A stretch of DNA of 64,000 nt from Candidatus Dichloromethanomonas elyunquensis (GTDB taxonomy: Bacteria > Bacillota > Desulfitobacteriia > Desulfitobacteriales > Syntrophobotulaceae): positions 1 to 64,000 of the forward strand of contig LNDB01000006.1 of NCBI GenBank assembly GCA_001515265.1, read 5' to 3'. Below the pieces are notes generated by a model. It searched no databases. It was not told where the DNA came from and saw only the letters and a list, made by a program, of their open reading frames with translations. Position numbers and translations under genes: made by a program. Shown one piece after another: positions 27,302 to 37,236 of this stretch (positions are counted from its first letter, which is position 1; every line of letters starts with the position of its first letter).

Positions 27302-28474
27302 TTGGAATTTGCACAGAGACTCAGCAGTCTTCAGGCTTCCATTTTTTCACAGCTTGCAGTATTGAAAACCGATTTAGAAAGAGAAGGAAAAACCCTCGTT
27401 AACCTCAGTATTGGAAGTCCTGATCTTGCCCCCTCTCTGGAAGTCAGAAAGATCATCAGTAAACAAGCTTTATATAATGATTCATATTCTTATACCCTCA
27501 CCCGGGGGACTTCAGAATTCAGGGAAGCCTGTGCCAAATGGTATAAATTAAGGTTTAATGTTGACCTAGATCCTGAAACGGAAGTTTTGCCCGTCATCGG
27601 TTCCCAGGATGGTCTTTCCCATATATTTTGGGCATTTATTGATAAAGATGATGCGGCTTTTATCCCTGACCCCGGTTATCCGATCTATTCAGACGGACTT
27701 GCCTTGGTTCAGGGCAGAAAAATATCATTGCCCTTAAAGGAAGAAAATGGTTTTCTGCCTGACTTTTCCTCGGTCAATCCGGAAGACGCGGCTATTGCCA
27801 AATTAATGATCTTAAACTATCCTAATAATCCCACTGCTGCGGTTGCTTCAAAGACTTTTTTCGAGGAAGTTGTTTCATTTGCAAAGAAATATGAAATCGT
27901 TGTCTGCCATGACGCCGCATATACGGAATTAGCGTTTGACGGATATGTCCCGGCCAGCTTCCTGCAGGCACGAGGTGCCAAAGAGGTTGGCGTTGAATTT
28001 CATTCTTTATCAAAAACATTTAATTTGGCGGGTATCAGGCTCGGATTTGCAGTCGGAAATTCAAAAGTTATCAAAGCTTTAGAGACTATTAAATCCAATA
28101 TCGATTATGGGACATTTCTACCTTTCCTAAAAGCGGGAGCGACTGCGCTCCTTGGTTCGGGCAATACGATTTTAGAGAATCAAGAAACCTATAAGAAAAG
28201 AAGAGACATCTGGGTAGATGGTTGTGCTGCGGTAGGTTGGCAGATGTTAAGACCGAAAGGATCAATGTTTGTTTGGGCACCGGTCCCAACGAATCAAGAT
28301 TCAATTTCCTTTGTTTTTGAACTGGCCAGGGAGGCTGGAGTTCTCGTAGTTCCTGGCATTGCTTTCGGTGAATATGGTGAAGGCTATGTTCGAGTAGGCC
28401 TTGTCCAGAAGGAAGAAGTCTTAGCAGAGGCTGTCCAACGCGTAAAAAACTTTTTGCACTTCAGAAAACAGTAA
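27302..28474 (+). CDS. PLP-dependent aminotransferase, class I/II
   Basis: 390 residues, TTG start behind GAGGAGG. Fold type I aminotransferase: NYPNNPTAA (about 177), CHDAAYTEL, and the PLP lysine in HSLSKTFNLAGIRLGFAVG (about 240). The overall pattern is closest to the LL-diaminopimelate/alanine-type aminotransferase group, but I would not fix the substrate. No pathway genes adjoin it. Confidence 0.88.
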   Translation: MEFAQRLSSLQASIFSQLAVLKTDLEREGKTLVNLSIGSPDLAPSLEVRKIISKQALYNDSYSYTLTRGTSEFREACAKWYKLRFNVDLDPETEVLPVIGSQDGLSHIFWAFIDKDDAAFIPDPGYPIYSDGLALVQGRKISLPLKEENGFLPDFSSVNPEDAAIAKLMILNYPNNPTAAVASKTFFEEVVSFAKKYEIVVCHDAAYTELAFDGYVPASFLQARGAKEVGVEFHSLSKTFNLAGIRLGFAVGNSKVIKALETIKSNIDYGTFLPFLKAGATALLGSGNTILENQETYKKRRDIWVDGCAAVGWQMLRPKGSMFVWAPVPTNQDSISFVFELAREAGVLVVPGIAFGEYGEGYVRVGLVQKEEVLAEAVQRVKNFLHFRKQ

Positions 28475-28573
28475 TTTGAAGGCGTCCAGATATAAGTTTT
28501 CTTCATGAACAGGATTAAAATAGAGCTTTCGGGTATAGAATAGTAACAGTAATCCATATCCGGAGGAAAAATA

Positions 28574-28825
28574 ATGAACACAAATGAAGAAATTACGTTT
28601 TTGACAAAAAGGGTTAATGACCTAGAAAAACAGCTTGAAAACCTTCGTTTAAGCAGGAGGGTATTAATGGATCTTTTGGAGCAGATCGAAAAAGAAAAGA
28701 ACAATCTCAGTTCTCAGCTTGAAAAAAAATCAAAACATCTCCAAAGATATAGAAAAATGAATCAAAAAAGAACATATTCCCAGAACTTTGAATTATACGA
28801 ATTCAAAAACTATATTAAGGAATAA
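28574..28825 (+). CDS. Small coiled-coil protein, unknown function
   Basis: 83 residues, CGGAGG site. Heptad-like Leu/Ile pattern between about 8 and 60 (ITFLTKRVNDLEKQLENLRL) predicts a coiled coil; the C-terminal 25 residues are very basic and then aromatic. No family recognised. It stands alone between an aminotransferase gene and a strong terminator. Confidence 0.65.
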   Translation: MNTNEEITFLTKRVNDLEKQLENLRLSRRVLMDLLEQIEKEKNNLSSQLEKKSKHLQRYRKMNQKRTYSQNFELYEFKNYIKE

Positions 28826-28842
28826 CACAAGTAAAATAAAAT

Positions 28843-28885
28843 GACTCAGCAACTGTTAAACCGCTAAGGTTTAAACTGGCTGCTG
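28843..28885. terminator. Bidirectional terminator
   Basis: Long stem of ACTCAGCA (28843-28850) with TGCTGAGT (about 28879-28886) plus an inner TTTAAACC-type pairing around CTAA. It lies between the convergent 28.6-kb and 28.9-kb genes. Confidence 0.75.
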
Positions 28886-28896
28886 AGTTCTTGATT

Positions 28897-29409
28897 TTAA
28901 TGCCTGTTGTCTGCTTTGTGCAGAATCCTTTCCATGGAATTGGCAGGTTTATGATGATTTCTTATAAGGGTCAGGATATCTTCGTTCACTCCGGCCTTAG
29001 CTGCTAGATGTCCGCCCCAGGCAGGATGCTGCCTATTAATCAGCATCGTTTTTCTTATAATATGACGCTGCTTAATAAGGTTATTCTGCCACTTGAGAGG
29101 AAGATTACCAATTAAAACAATAATCACCCGTTGCCAAAGGCGAAATTTAAAAAGTGACTTTCCGCAATCATGGAGAAGAGAAGCGTGAAGAAGGTTGGAA
29201 TATTGAACTTCTCCAAATTTTCCATAAATAAATTTTTTTTGTTTCTCAATATCCTTAGCCACGTCCAGAGCATGTTTTTGTTCAGTCAATGTCTGCCGAT
29301 AAAATAAAATACGCTCGGCTGGTGTGAGAATGGAATTCAGCCAATGGTATTCTTGATTATTGATTTGTGGCAGTAACGCTTTAAAGAATTGGTTCATTCG
29401 ATAAAACAT
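28897..29409 (-). CDS. HD-domain protein
   Basis: 170 residues, minus strand, isolated. HD-superfamily metal motifs: His46 (QKHALDVAKDIE), HD near residue 79 (LLHDCGKSLFKF), then HPAWGGHLAAKAG and a late IRNHHKP. This suggests a small phosphohydrolase of the HDIG/OrfA type. A basic amphipathic stretch (RLWQRVIIVLIGNLPLKW) may touch membrane. Substrate unknown. Confidence 0.78.
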   Translation of the reverse strand: MFYRMNQFFKALLPQINNQEYHWLNSILTPAERILFYRQTLTEQKHALDVAKDIEKQKKFIYGKFGEVQYSNLLHASLLHDCGKSLFKFRLWQRVIIVLIGNLPLKWQNNLIKQRHIIRKTMLINRQHPAWGGHLAAKAGVNEDILTLIRNHHKPANSMERILHKADNRH

Positions 29410-29472
29410 AATATTGTCCTTTACTTACTTAGTATCTCTATTGTAAATAAAAAATAAAATTTAATCTACTAA

Positions 29473-30981
<1,509 letters not shown>

Positions 30982-31050
30982 TTAGAAACAATTAACTATA
31001 TTGTTAATTACTATTAATAGTATTGTATGGGATAAAAAAGGAGGAGCATT

Positions 31051-31833
31051 GTGTCTATTTGGCAAGCTGTAATCATGGGACTTATTCAGGGTTTAGGAGA
31101 ATTTTTGCCCATCTCCAGTTCCGGGCATCTTGTTTTGGCACCATGGATATTTAATTGGGAAGTACCGGGCATAACATTTGACGTTGCCTTGCACATGGGT
31201 ACTTTGGCGGCTGTTCTTCTGTATTTTTGGAGAGACTGGATCAAATTGCTGAAAGCAGCTCTTAGCGGTAAAGATAAGGAGAATCAAAGGGTATTCTGGT
31301 ATCTTGTAATCGGATCTATTCCAGCAGCGGCAGTTGGATTTTTATTTGATGATGTCATAGAAAACCTCCTGCGGTCTCCCGTCATTGTTGGTTTTATGCT
31401 GATTTTGTTTGGTATTTTTCTCTTTCTTTCAGATAAGACCAGGCAAGTCCGAAGACTCGACAGCATGAATTTGCGTGATGCGCTTCTCATCGGAGCGGCA
31501 CAGGCAATTGCCCTTATCCCGGGTGTCTCCCGTTCGGGAGTTACCATCACGGCTGCCAGGTTATTTTCTTATACAAGGGAGGAAGCTGCCAGATTCTCGT
31601 TTCTTCTATCTACTCCGGTTATTTTTGGAGCAGGGGTGCTTAAGATGACCCATCTGCATCCCGGTGACATAAACCCAGCCTTTATTAGCGGGGTTTTGGT
31701 TTCGGCAATTGTCGGGCTTCTTAGCATATCTTTCTTATTACAATTTATAAAGCGCAGCAGTTTCGCGCTATTTGTCGGCTATCGTATTATTTTAGGACTT
31801 TTGATTATTTTCTTGTCATTAAAGGTCTTTTAA
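31051..31833 (+). CDS. uppP: Undecaprenyl-diphosphatase UppP/BacA
   Basis: 260 residues, GTG start. Polytopic membrane enzyme that recycles undecaprenyl pyrophosphate, the lipid carrier of cell-wall synthesis, and gives bacitracin resistance. Both active-site motifs are present: GLIQGLGEFLPISSSGHL at the N-terminus and IPGVSRSGVTITAARL at about 157-172. It precedes phoU but the phoU Pho boxes start only after the uppP stop. Confidence 0.95.
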   Translation: MSIWQAVIMGLIQGLGEFLPISSSGHLVLAPWIFNWEVPGITFDVALHMGTLAAVLLYFWRDWIKLLKAALSGKDKENQRVFWYLVIGSIPAAAVGFLFDDVIENLLRSPVIVGFMLILFGIFLFLSDKTRQVRRLDSMNLRDALLIGAAQAIALIPGVSRSGVTITAARLFSYTREEAARFSFLLSTPVIFGAGVLKMTHLHPGDINPAFISGVLVSAIVGLLSISFLLQFIKRSSFALFVGYRIILGLLIIFLSLKVF

Positions 31834-31838
31834 TAAAG

Positions 31839-31879
31839 TTAATTAATCATTAAAATTTGATTAAAGTTGTTGTGATAAC
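31839..31879 (+). promoter_or_regulatory. Pho-box promoter of phoU
   Basis: TTAATT (31839), TTAAAA (31850) and TTAAAG (31861) with exact 11-bp phasing and a weak -10 GATAAC at 31874, 13 bp after the last box start, the same geometry as pstS. Confidence 0.7.
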
Positions 31880-31937
31880 GTCATCAATCAGTTATTCTAG
31901 TTAATATATGGATATGGTTATGGCGGGAGGGAGCACA

Positions 31938-32591
31938 ATGCGTCATAAATTTGAAGTCCAATTAATGGAATTGAAGAAAAAAATCGTTGCTATGAGCGAT
32001 TTGGTCGAGGTCGCAGTAGAACAGGCAATTATTAGCCTCAAGGAAAGAGATTTGGAAAGTGCCGAAAAGATTGTAGCAAATGATGTGCATATCAATAATT
32101 GCGAACAGGAAATCGAACAGCTTTGCACCCATCTCGTTGCTACGCAGCAGCCTTTTGCTTCCGATCTTCGGAAGATCGTTGCCAGTTATAAAATTATTAC
32201 AGCACTCGAAAGAATGGGCGACCTTGCTGCGGATATTGCCAAGCTTTCTCTGCGTATTGGACCTGTTCCATTGATTAAGCCCCTTATTGATTTACCCAAG
32301 ATGACTGAGATTGTGATTAAAATGATTCGTACTGCGGTAGAAGCATTTATCAATGAAGATATTGAGATGGCAAGGTCTCTAGCGGATATGGATCACGAAG
32401 TTGACCATTATTATAAACAGATATTTACCGAACTCAATGAAATTATGGCTAAAAACGCTTCTCTGGCCCATCAGGGAGTATATATCCTGTTAACAACCCG
32501 TTACATGGAAAGAATCGGAGACTATTGTACAAATATCGGCGAAGAAGTCATCTACATGGATATTGGTGTAAGAGAAGATCTGAACCAATAA
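31938..32591 (+). CDS. phoU: Phosphate signalling protein PhoU
   Basis: 217 residues from ATG 31938 (GGGAGGGAG site). Two PhoU three-helix repeats: LMELKKKIVAMSDLVEVAVEQA with VIANDVHIN-like metal motif (KIVANDVHINNCEQEIE), and the second with SLADMDHEVDHYYKQI and TTRYMERIGDYCTNIGEEV. It signals Pi sufficiency from PstB to the Pho histidine kinase. Far from the pst genes but carrying its own Pho boxes. Confidence 0.95.
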   Translation: MRHKFEVQLMELKKKIVAMSDLVEVAVEQAIISLKERDLESAEKIVANDVHINNCEQEIEQLCTHLVATQQPFASDLRKIVASYKIITALERMGDLAADIAKLSLRIGPVPLIKPLIDLPKMTEIVIKMIRTAVEAFINEDIEMARSLADMDHEVDHYYKQIFTELNEIMAKNASLAHQGVYILLTTRYMERIGDYCTNIGEEVIYMDIGVREDLNQ

Positions 32592-32644
32592 TCCGAATGA
32601 CTTAACACTAAAGCTTTTTAACCCGCATCTTACGAAAGGCCGGA

Positions 32645-32680
32645 AACTCTGCTGCCGAAGGCGACAGAGTTTTATTTTTC
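32645..32680 (+). terminator. Terminator after phoU
   Basis: AACTCTG (32645-32651) pairs with CAGAGTT (32665-32671), inner GCC-GAA-GGC, followed by TTTATTTTTC. Confidence 0.8.
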
Positions 32681-32804
32681 TCAAATTAGCGGTAACCAGT
32701 CATTTCCAAACTTCTTAAAGCGTATTTATTATCATATTCCGGATTCAGGTGGGGTTTTACTCCATCTGAATCTGTAAAAAACAGCTTGCAGGGAGGAAGG
32801 CGTT

Positions 32805-34034
32805 TTGAAGGTTGACTGGAAAGAGATTTGGGATGCTAACCCGGAAATATTCGTAGGATCAGGATGGGAACCATGTTCGGAAGAAAAAAGAAAACTTTGG
32901 TACCTGCCTTCTCAATTCAGTTATTTTAGTGCAGGAGATTTAAATTTACGAGTCGGAATTATCGCCGCACACGGAATCTATAAAGAAGAAGATTTCCTTT
33001 TAGGGGGTATCTTATTTGGTCTACGTTTAGGGAACGGCGCAAGGACTGTAATTTATTTTGTGGCACAGGACTTTTCCCCGCTTTTTTTTGGTTCTATAGC
33101 GAAACTCGGAGGAACGCTCATTGCCAAGGCCGTCTATTGGAGAGAAAAACTGACTCCCAGTCTCTATCCGGTTCAGGAAAAAAGTTACCGGAAAAATAAC
33201 TATAGCGTTAATCTGGGTGATCCCCGGCCTACTTGGGAATACTGGGAGAGGCAGTTAAACCCCGTGGCCTGGAATCATCTAAAAATAATCAGAAATTATT
33301 TTAATGGTTTAGCGAAAAGAAGGGTGAGAGCTTCTTTTGAAAAAAACAAAATAGTATATCAATGGGGGAACATCGATATTGCTGAAATCAGGCAAAAAGG
33401 AAATAAATTTGAACTAATGACCAAAGTAAAATGGACCAGGAATAAAAATATCTCCACCAAATTTTCGAAATTAGGGTGGGTGGACCTGTCAGGAACTATT
33501 AATGAAGAATTTTGCAGAGCAGCTCATGGAATCTTAGACCTTTTAGAAGAGATAGAAACGAACGGAAGCTTGGATACCCGAGATCAATTGGCCATAAAGC
33601 TGCTGCATGACAGAGAGTCCGTTCCTGAATTTTTTGGAAGGCCAATTGAGTTTCCGCGGTTGATCAAAGAACGAAGCGATATCCCCGATACCGGACAGCT
33701 CATCTATTTTGAATTGAATGGTCAAATCAGCGCGGTAAATGTGATCTTAGATAAGCCGGTTCAAAGAATGGTTCATACCCTTCTGATTTGTACCGCTTTA
33801 GAATACAGTGTGCTTGCAGAAAAAGGGTCAGTACCTCTTCAATGGAATCAAAAGATTTATTTACTGACACTACCCGAATTAATGGATGAATTGAGATTAT
33901 GCCAATCTTGGTTGAACCAAGAAAATAGGTTTACCATTATCTTGTTACCTGAAGATTGGAGAACTGAAGGATTTAAAAAATATAAAGGATTATCTCCGAA
34001 AGAATGGGAAGATTCATTTTTTTGCAATGGATAA
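32805..34034 (+). CDS. Protein of unknown function (409 residues)
   Basis: TTG start behind GGGAGGAAGG. I recognise no family. Soluble, no signal peptide. The N-terminal 120 residues contain a hydrophobic alpha/beta segment (LNLRVGIIAAHGIYKEEDFLLGG; TVIYFVAQDFSPLFFGSIA) resembling a nucleotide- or Rossmann-like core. A basic central part follows (YFNGLAKRRVRASF, KVKWTRNKN), then a C-terminal helical region. Flanked by terminators and monocistronic. Codon use is like its neighbours, so probably a vertically inherited lineage-specific gene. Confidence 0.7.
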   Translation: MKVDWKEIWDANPEIFVGSGWEPCSEEKRKLWYLPSQFSYFSAGDLNLRVGIIAAHGIYKEEDFLLGGILFGLRLGNGARTVIYFVAQDFSPLFFGSIAKLGGTLIAKAVYWREKLTPSLYPVQEKSYRKNNYSVNLGDPRPTWEYWERQLNPVAWNHLKIIRNYFNGLAKRRVRASFEKNKIVYQWGNIDIAEIRQKGNKFELMTKVKWTRNKNISTKFSKLGWVDLSGTINEEFCRAAHGILDLLEEIETNGSLDTRDQLAIKLLHDRESVPEFFGRPIEFPRLIKERSDIPDTGQLIYFELNGQISAVNVILDKPVQRMVHTLLICTALEYSVLAEKGSVPLQWNQKIYLLTLPELMDELRLCQSWLNQENRFTIILLPEDWRTEGFKKYKGLSPKEWEDSFFCNG

Positions 34035-34147
34035 TCCAATTGCATTCATCTTGTCAACATAGTAAGATTAAGAATGGAGTGTTATCCCATCTAAAGTAAT
34101 TTGAAACAACTTTTATCCCGAAATGAAAAGAGGTTAAGGAGAACAAG

Positions 34148-34606
34148 ATGATCGTTTACAGACATGCGAAACTAAGTGATGTGGAAGAAATTATGATGCT
34201 TATCAATCAATATGCCGAAAAAGGATTGATGCTACCCCGTACTAGAAATACCTTATACGAAGGGATTAGGGAATTTGTAGTAGCAGTGGAAGAAGAAAGG
34301 ATCATCGGCACAGGATCTTTACATATCATTTGGGATGACCTTGCTGAGATCAGGGCGTTAGCGGTAGACCCGGGCAAACGGGATAAAGGGATTGGCCGTA
34401 AAATTGTTGAACGCTTATTAAAAGAAGCCGTGGGTTTACATTGTCCTCAAGTGTTTGCACTTACCTATCAAGTCGATTTCTTCAAAAAATTTGGATTTGA
34501 AATTATAGATAAAGAGCAAATGCCGCATAAAGTATGGAAAGAGTGCATCAACTGCATAAAATTCCCGAATTGTGACGAAATCGCAATGATTTTAAAAGTG
34601 GGATAG
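34148..34606 (+). CDS. GNAT N-acetyltransferase, short ArgA-like
   Basis: 152 residues. Acetyl-CoA binding motif A is visible (EIRALAVDPGKRDKGIGRKIVERLL, with the R/QxxGxG/A loop). The C-terminal FFKKFGFEIIDKEQMPHKVWKECINCIKFPNCDE is characteristic of short stand-alone N-acetylglutamate synthases of clostridia. Likely acetylates glutamate (arginine synthesis); no arg genes are adjacent, so substrate is inferred. Confidence 0.8.
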   Translation: MIVYRHAKLSDVEEIMMLINQYAEKGLMLPRTRNTLYEGIREFVVAVEEERIIGTGSLHIIWDDLAEIRALAVDPGKRDKGIGRKIVERLLKEAVGLHCPQVFALTYQVDFFKKFGFEIIDKEQMPHKVWKECINCIKFPNCDEIAMILKVG

Positions 34607-34632
34607 ACAATGTCCCCGAATTGGGAGGCTGA

Positions 34633-35088
34633 ATGTTCAAAAAAAGAATTATCATCTATACAGACGGGGCCTGTTCGGGTAATCCTGGGCCCGGCGGTTG
34701 GGGTGCTGTACTGCAGTATGGGGACCATATTAAAGAAATCAGCGGCTTCGAAAAAAATACTACAAACCAAAGAATGGAATTAATGGCAGCCATAAAAGCT
34801 CTTCAAATGTTAAAGGAACCATGTTTTGTTGATTTATTCAGTGACAGTGCCTATTTGATTAATGCTTTTGAACAACAGTGGTTTACCCGTTGGCAGCAGA
34901 ACGGATGGCAGAATGCCAAAAAAAAACCTGTCGAAAATCGTGACTTATGGCAAAAACTTCTTGAGATATCTTCCAAGCACCAAGTGAACTGGAACAAAGT
35001 TAAGGGTCATTCGGGGGATTCTTCGAATGAAAGATGTGATCAACTCGCGCGAAAAGCCATAGCAGACCTTGATAAGCAATCTCAATAG
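34633..35088 (+). CDS. rnhA: Ribonuclease HI
   Basis: 151 residues. Cuts RNA in RNA-DNA hybrids. Catalytic residues visible: Asp in IYTDGACSGNPGPGGWG (about 10), Glu in NQRMELMAAI (about 48), Asp in LFSDSAYLI (about 70) and the late Asp/His loop KGHSGDSSNERCDQLAR. Basic handle WQQNGWQNAKKKPVENRDLW is present, so this is the E. coli-like form. Confidence 0.95.
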   Translation: MFKKRIIIYTDGACSGNPGPGGWGAVLQYGDHIKEISGFEKNTTNQRMELMAAIKALQMLKEPCFVDLFSDSAYLINAFEQQWFTRWQQNGWQNAKKKPVENRDLWQKLLEISSKHQVNWNKVKGHSGDSSNERCDQLARKAIADLDKQSQ

Positions 35089-35199
35089 ATTTTTCATTCC
35101 ACAGACGGACTTGTTTTTGCAAATAATTCAGTTATAATAATCTGTAAATAAAAGTGGAATAAAAATTAAATTTGAATATTTAGACACTTTTAAATTCAG

Positions 35200-35228
35200 T
35201 TGACTATTTGGATGATTCATTAGATAAT
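35200..35228 (+). promoter_or_regulatory. Sigma-A promoter of the malyl-CoA cluster
   Basis: TTGACT (35200-35205), 17-bp spacer, GATAAT (35223-35228), each one mismatch from consensus. Predicted start near 35235, leaving a 370-nt leader before the first gene. Confidence 0.65.
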
Positions 35229-35234
35229 AATAAT

Positions 35235-35605
35235 AATGAAACTCTGTTTTAAAGAGTGAAACAATAATTTCTGTCTTATTTTTGGGTTATCGACACATTT
35301 GGCTTTTTGGTCGAAGGTCGTACGGCAAAAGTTCCTCGGTCTATGGGAATAATTGCTGCTGCGGGATTCGGTCTCCATAGCCGGCTGGTGTCATATCTAT
35401 ATTATTTTACATACCGGGTTAACGAAGTCGCATGTGGATATTTTGGCATGCGATTTGTGGCAAATACTGTGTACAATAAACAAAGTCAACCTTGGTATGT
35501 TAAGAAATAAGCGAGAGGGGGGAATACTTCTAAGTAGAGGAATTATTCAACTTTATTTATTTGACAAAGTTATTGAACAAAATTTCTTTATGGAAGGGAT
35601 AATGC
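35235..35605 (+). promoter_or_regulatory. Long structured 5' leader, candidate cis-regulatory RNA
   Basis: No credible gene fits here (open frames at 35307 and 35353 lack ribosome sites and familiar sequence). GACAC (35292-35296) can pair with GTGTC (35387-35391), enclosing a domain of about 100 nt. Inside it are a CTTTT/AAAAG hairpin (about 35312-35331) and a CGG-CTATGG/CCATAG-CCG hairpin (about 35337-35383). A GCATG...GCATGC pairing follows near 35430-35452. It does not match any riboswitch consensus I can recall. Confidence 0.5.
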
Positions 35606-36880
35606 ATGGCTAAATTTCTAGAGTATCAGGGTAAGGAATGGCTTGGAAAAGCCGGTATGCCGGTTCCTAAAGGGAGAGCGGCGTCTTCCCCGGAAGAAGC
35701 TAAGCAAGTTGCGGAGTGGATCGGTGGTCCTGTTGCAGTAAAGGGTCAAGTACAGGCTGGTGGACGCGGTAAAGCCGGTATCGTTAAACTGGTTAACACC
35801 CCAGATGAAGCGGCAGCTGCAGCAGAAGAAATTATGTCTAAAACAGTAAAAGGACTTCCTGTTCGTCAAGTGCTTATTGAAGAAAAACTTGACATCAAGA
35901 AAGAATTTTATTGTTCAATCGTTATTAACAACGCCAAAGAAGCGCGCTGCCCAATGATGATGTTCAGTACCGAAGGCGGTATGGATATCGAGAGTGTTCC
36001 GGAAGAGTTAATTCATAAAGTGAATATTGATCCCATTTTTGGTTTCCAAATTTATGATGCAGTTGATCTTTGTGTTAAAGCAGGAATACCTGACAAAGAC
36101 ATCAGCAAATTTGCATCTTTCCTTACAAAGTTAGCCCAGACTCATAAGAAGTATGACTGTCAGACTCTCGAAATCAACCCCTTTGTTATGACAGGCAGCG
36201 GCAGTTTGATCTGTGCAGACTGCAAGATGGAAATTGACAATAGTTCTGTTGGCCGTCATCCCGAGTTTAATATCAAGATCGCTCGTGATCTTCCAGGTGA
36301 AGTAACCGAACTGGATATGATCGGCTGGAGTATCGAAGAAACTGACGCCCGTGGTACAGGCTTCCTCATGAATATGAGTTATGATGAAGTAAGCCCAGGT
36401 TATGTTGGTTATCATCCAATCGGCGGCGGTTCCGCAATGATGGGACTGGATGCTTTGAACCAAGTTGGATTAAAGCCGGCCAACTATGCTGATACTTCCG
36501 GAAACCCGGTTGGTTCTAAAATTTATCGTGTTGCTAAATGCGTTCTTTCCCAGCCAAATCTTGACGGCTATCTGCTTGGTGGTTTCATGATGGCTAACCA
36601 GGAACAGTGGCACCATGCTAATGCAATGGTTAAGGTGCTTTGGGAAGAACTTCCGAAAAAACCAGGTCTGCCTTGCGTACTGCTTCTCTGCGGTAACAGA
36701 GAAGATGAGTCTCTGGAAATCTTGCGTACAGGCTTAGCGGGTCTTATGACTCCGGACGGTCCCGGCAAGAGAGTCGAAATCTACGGAAAAGAGCACGTTA
36801 CAGATACTAAATTCATCGGCGAAAGACTCTTAGCTCTGGCTAAAGAATACAGAGCTGAGAAAGAAGCTCAAGGAAAGTAG
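35606..36880 (+). CDS. Acyl-CoA synthetase beta subunit, probable malate-CoA ligase (ADP-forming)
   Basis: 424 residues of the succinyl-CoA synthetase beta (SucC) family. An ATP-grasp domain (PVAVKGQVQAGGRGKAGIVKL at about 43-63) is followed by LEINPFVM and a C-terminal ligase domain (VLLLCGNREDESLEIL, GLAGLMTPDGPGKRVEI). It is slightly longer than SucC. The neighbours (alpha subunit, CitE-type lyase, malic enzyme) argue for malate as acid substrate rather than succinate: malyl-CoA + ADP + Pi giving malate + ATP + CoA, or the reverse. Arginine is mostly CGT/CGC here, unlike many neighbouring genes, hinting at high expression. Confidence 0.85.
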   Translation: MAKFLEYQGKEWLGKAGMPVPKGRAASSPEEAKQVAEWIGGPVAVKGQVQAGGRGKAGIVKLVNTPDEAAAAAEEIMSKTVKGLPVRQVLIEEKLDIKKEFYCSIVINNAKEARCPMMMFSTEGGMDIESVPEELIHKVNIDPIFGFQIYDAVDLCVKAGIPDKDISKFASFLTKLAQTHKKYDCQTLEINPFVMTGSGSLICADCKMEIDNSSVGRHPEFNIKIARDLPGEVTELDMIGWSIEETDARGTGFLMNMSYDEVSPGYVGYHPIGGGSAMMGLDALNQVGLKPANYADTSGNPVGSKIYRVAKCVLSQPNLDGYLLGGFMMANQEQWHHANAMVKVLWEELPKKPGLPCVLLLCGNREDESLEILRTGLAGLMTPDGPGKRVEIYGKEHVTDTKFIGERLLALAKEYRAEKEAQGK

Positions 36881-36889
36881 GGAAATACT

Positions 36890-37180
36890 GTGCTGGAAAT
36901 CAAAGAAAAAAGTATTACTGTGAAAGTCGATACCAGCAAGTGCGACACATGCACAACCAAAGCGTGTGCCGATGCATGCAAGAAATTTGCCAGAGGTGTA
37001 CTTCAAATCGTTGACGGAAAGCCATCTGTAGCCCATATGAGTGCTGATGAGATTCTCCGTTTAGGTACTGAATGCCTGGCCTGTGAAATTGCTTGCAAAT
37101 TTGATGGCAATAAAGCGATTCAAATCGATGTTCCTATTGAAGGACTCGAGGCCTATCTCGCAAAACGCGGTTTAGCCTAA
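36890..37180 (+). CDS. Small ferredoxin-like Fe-S protein
   Basis: 96 residues, GTG start 9 bp after the ligase beta gene. Seven cysteines: C18, C21, C26, C30 (CDTCTTKACADAC) and C62, C65, C69 (CLACEIAC). The pattern resembles divergent FixX/4Fe-4S ferredoxins, enough for one cluster and perhaps a second incomplete one. No signal or membrane part. Wedged between the beta and alpha subunit genes, it is probably cotranslated with them. It could be a third subunit or an electron carrier for glycolate oxidation, malic enzyme or pyruvate synthase. Function unknown. Confidence 0.85.
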   Translation: MLEIKEKSITVKVDTSKCDTCTTKACADACKKFARGVLQIVDGKPSVAHMSADEILRLGTECLACEIACKFDGNKAIQIDVPIEGLEAYLAKRGLA

Positions 37181-37236
37181 TCTCGCTTGTCTGGTATCGA
37201 AGGATACAGAGCAAAAACTAAAATGAGGGATAAGTA

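Noticed and set aside
35307-35613. Two small overlapping frames (67 and 86 codons) before the malyl-CoA cluster
   Set aside because: No ribosome binding sites, no familiar protein sequence, and they overlap each other and a probable structured leader.
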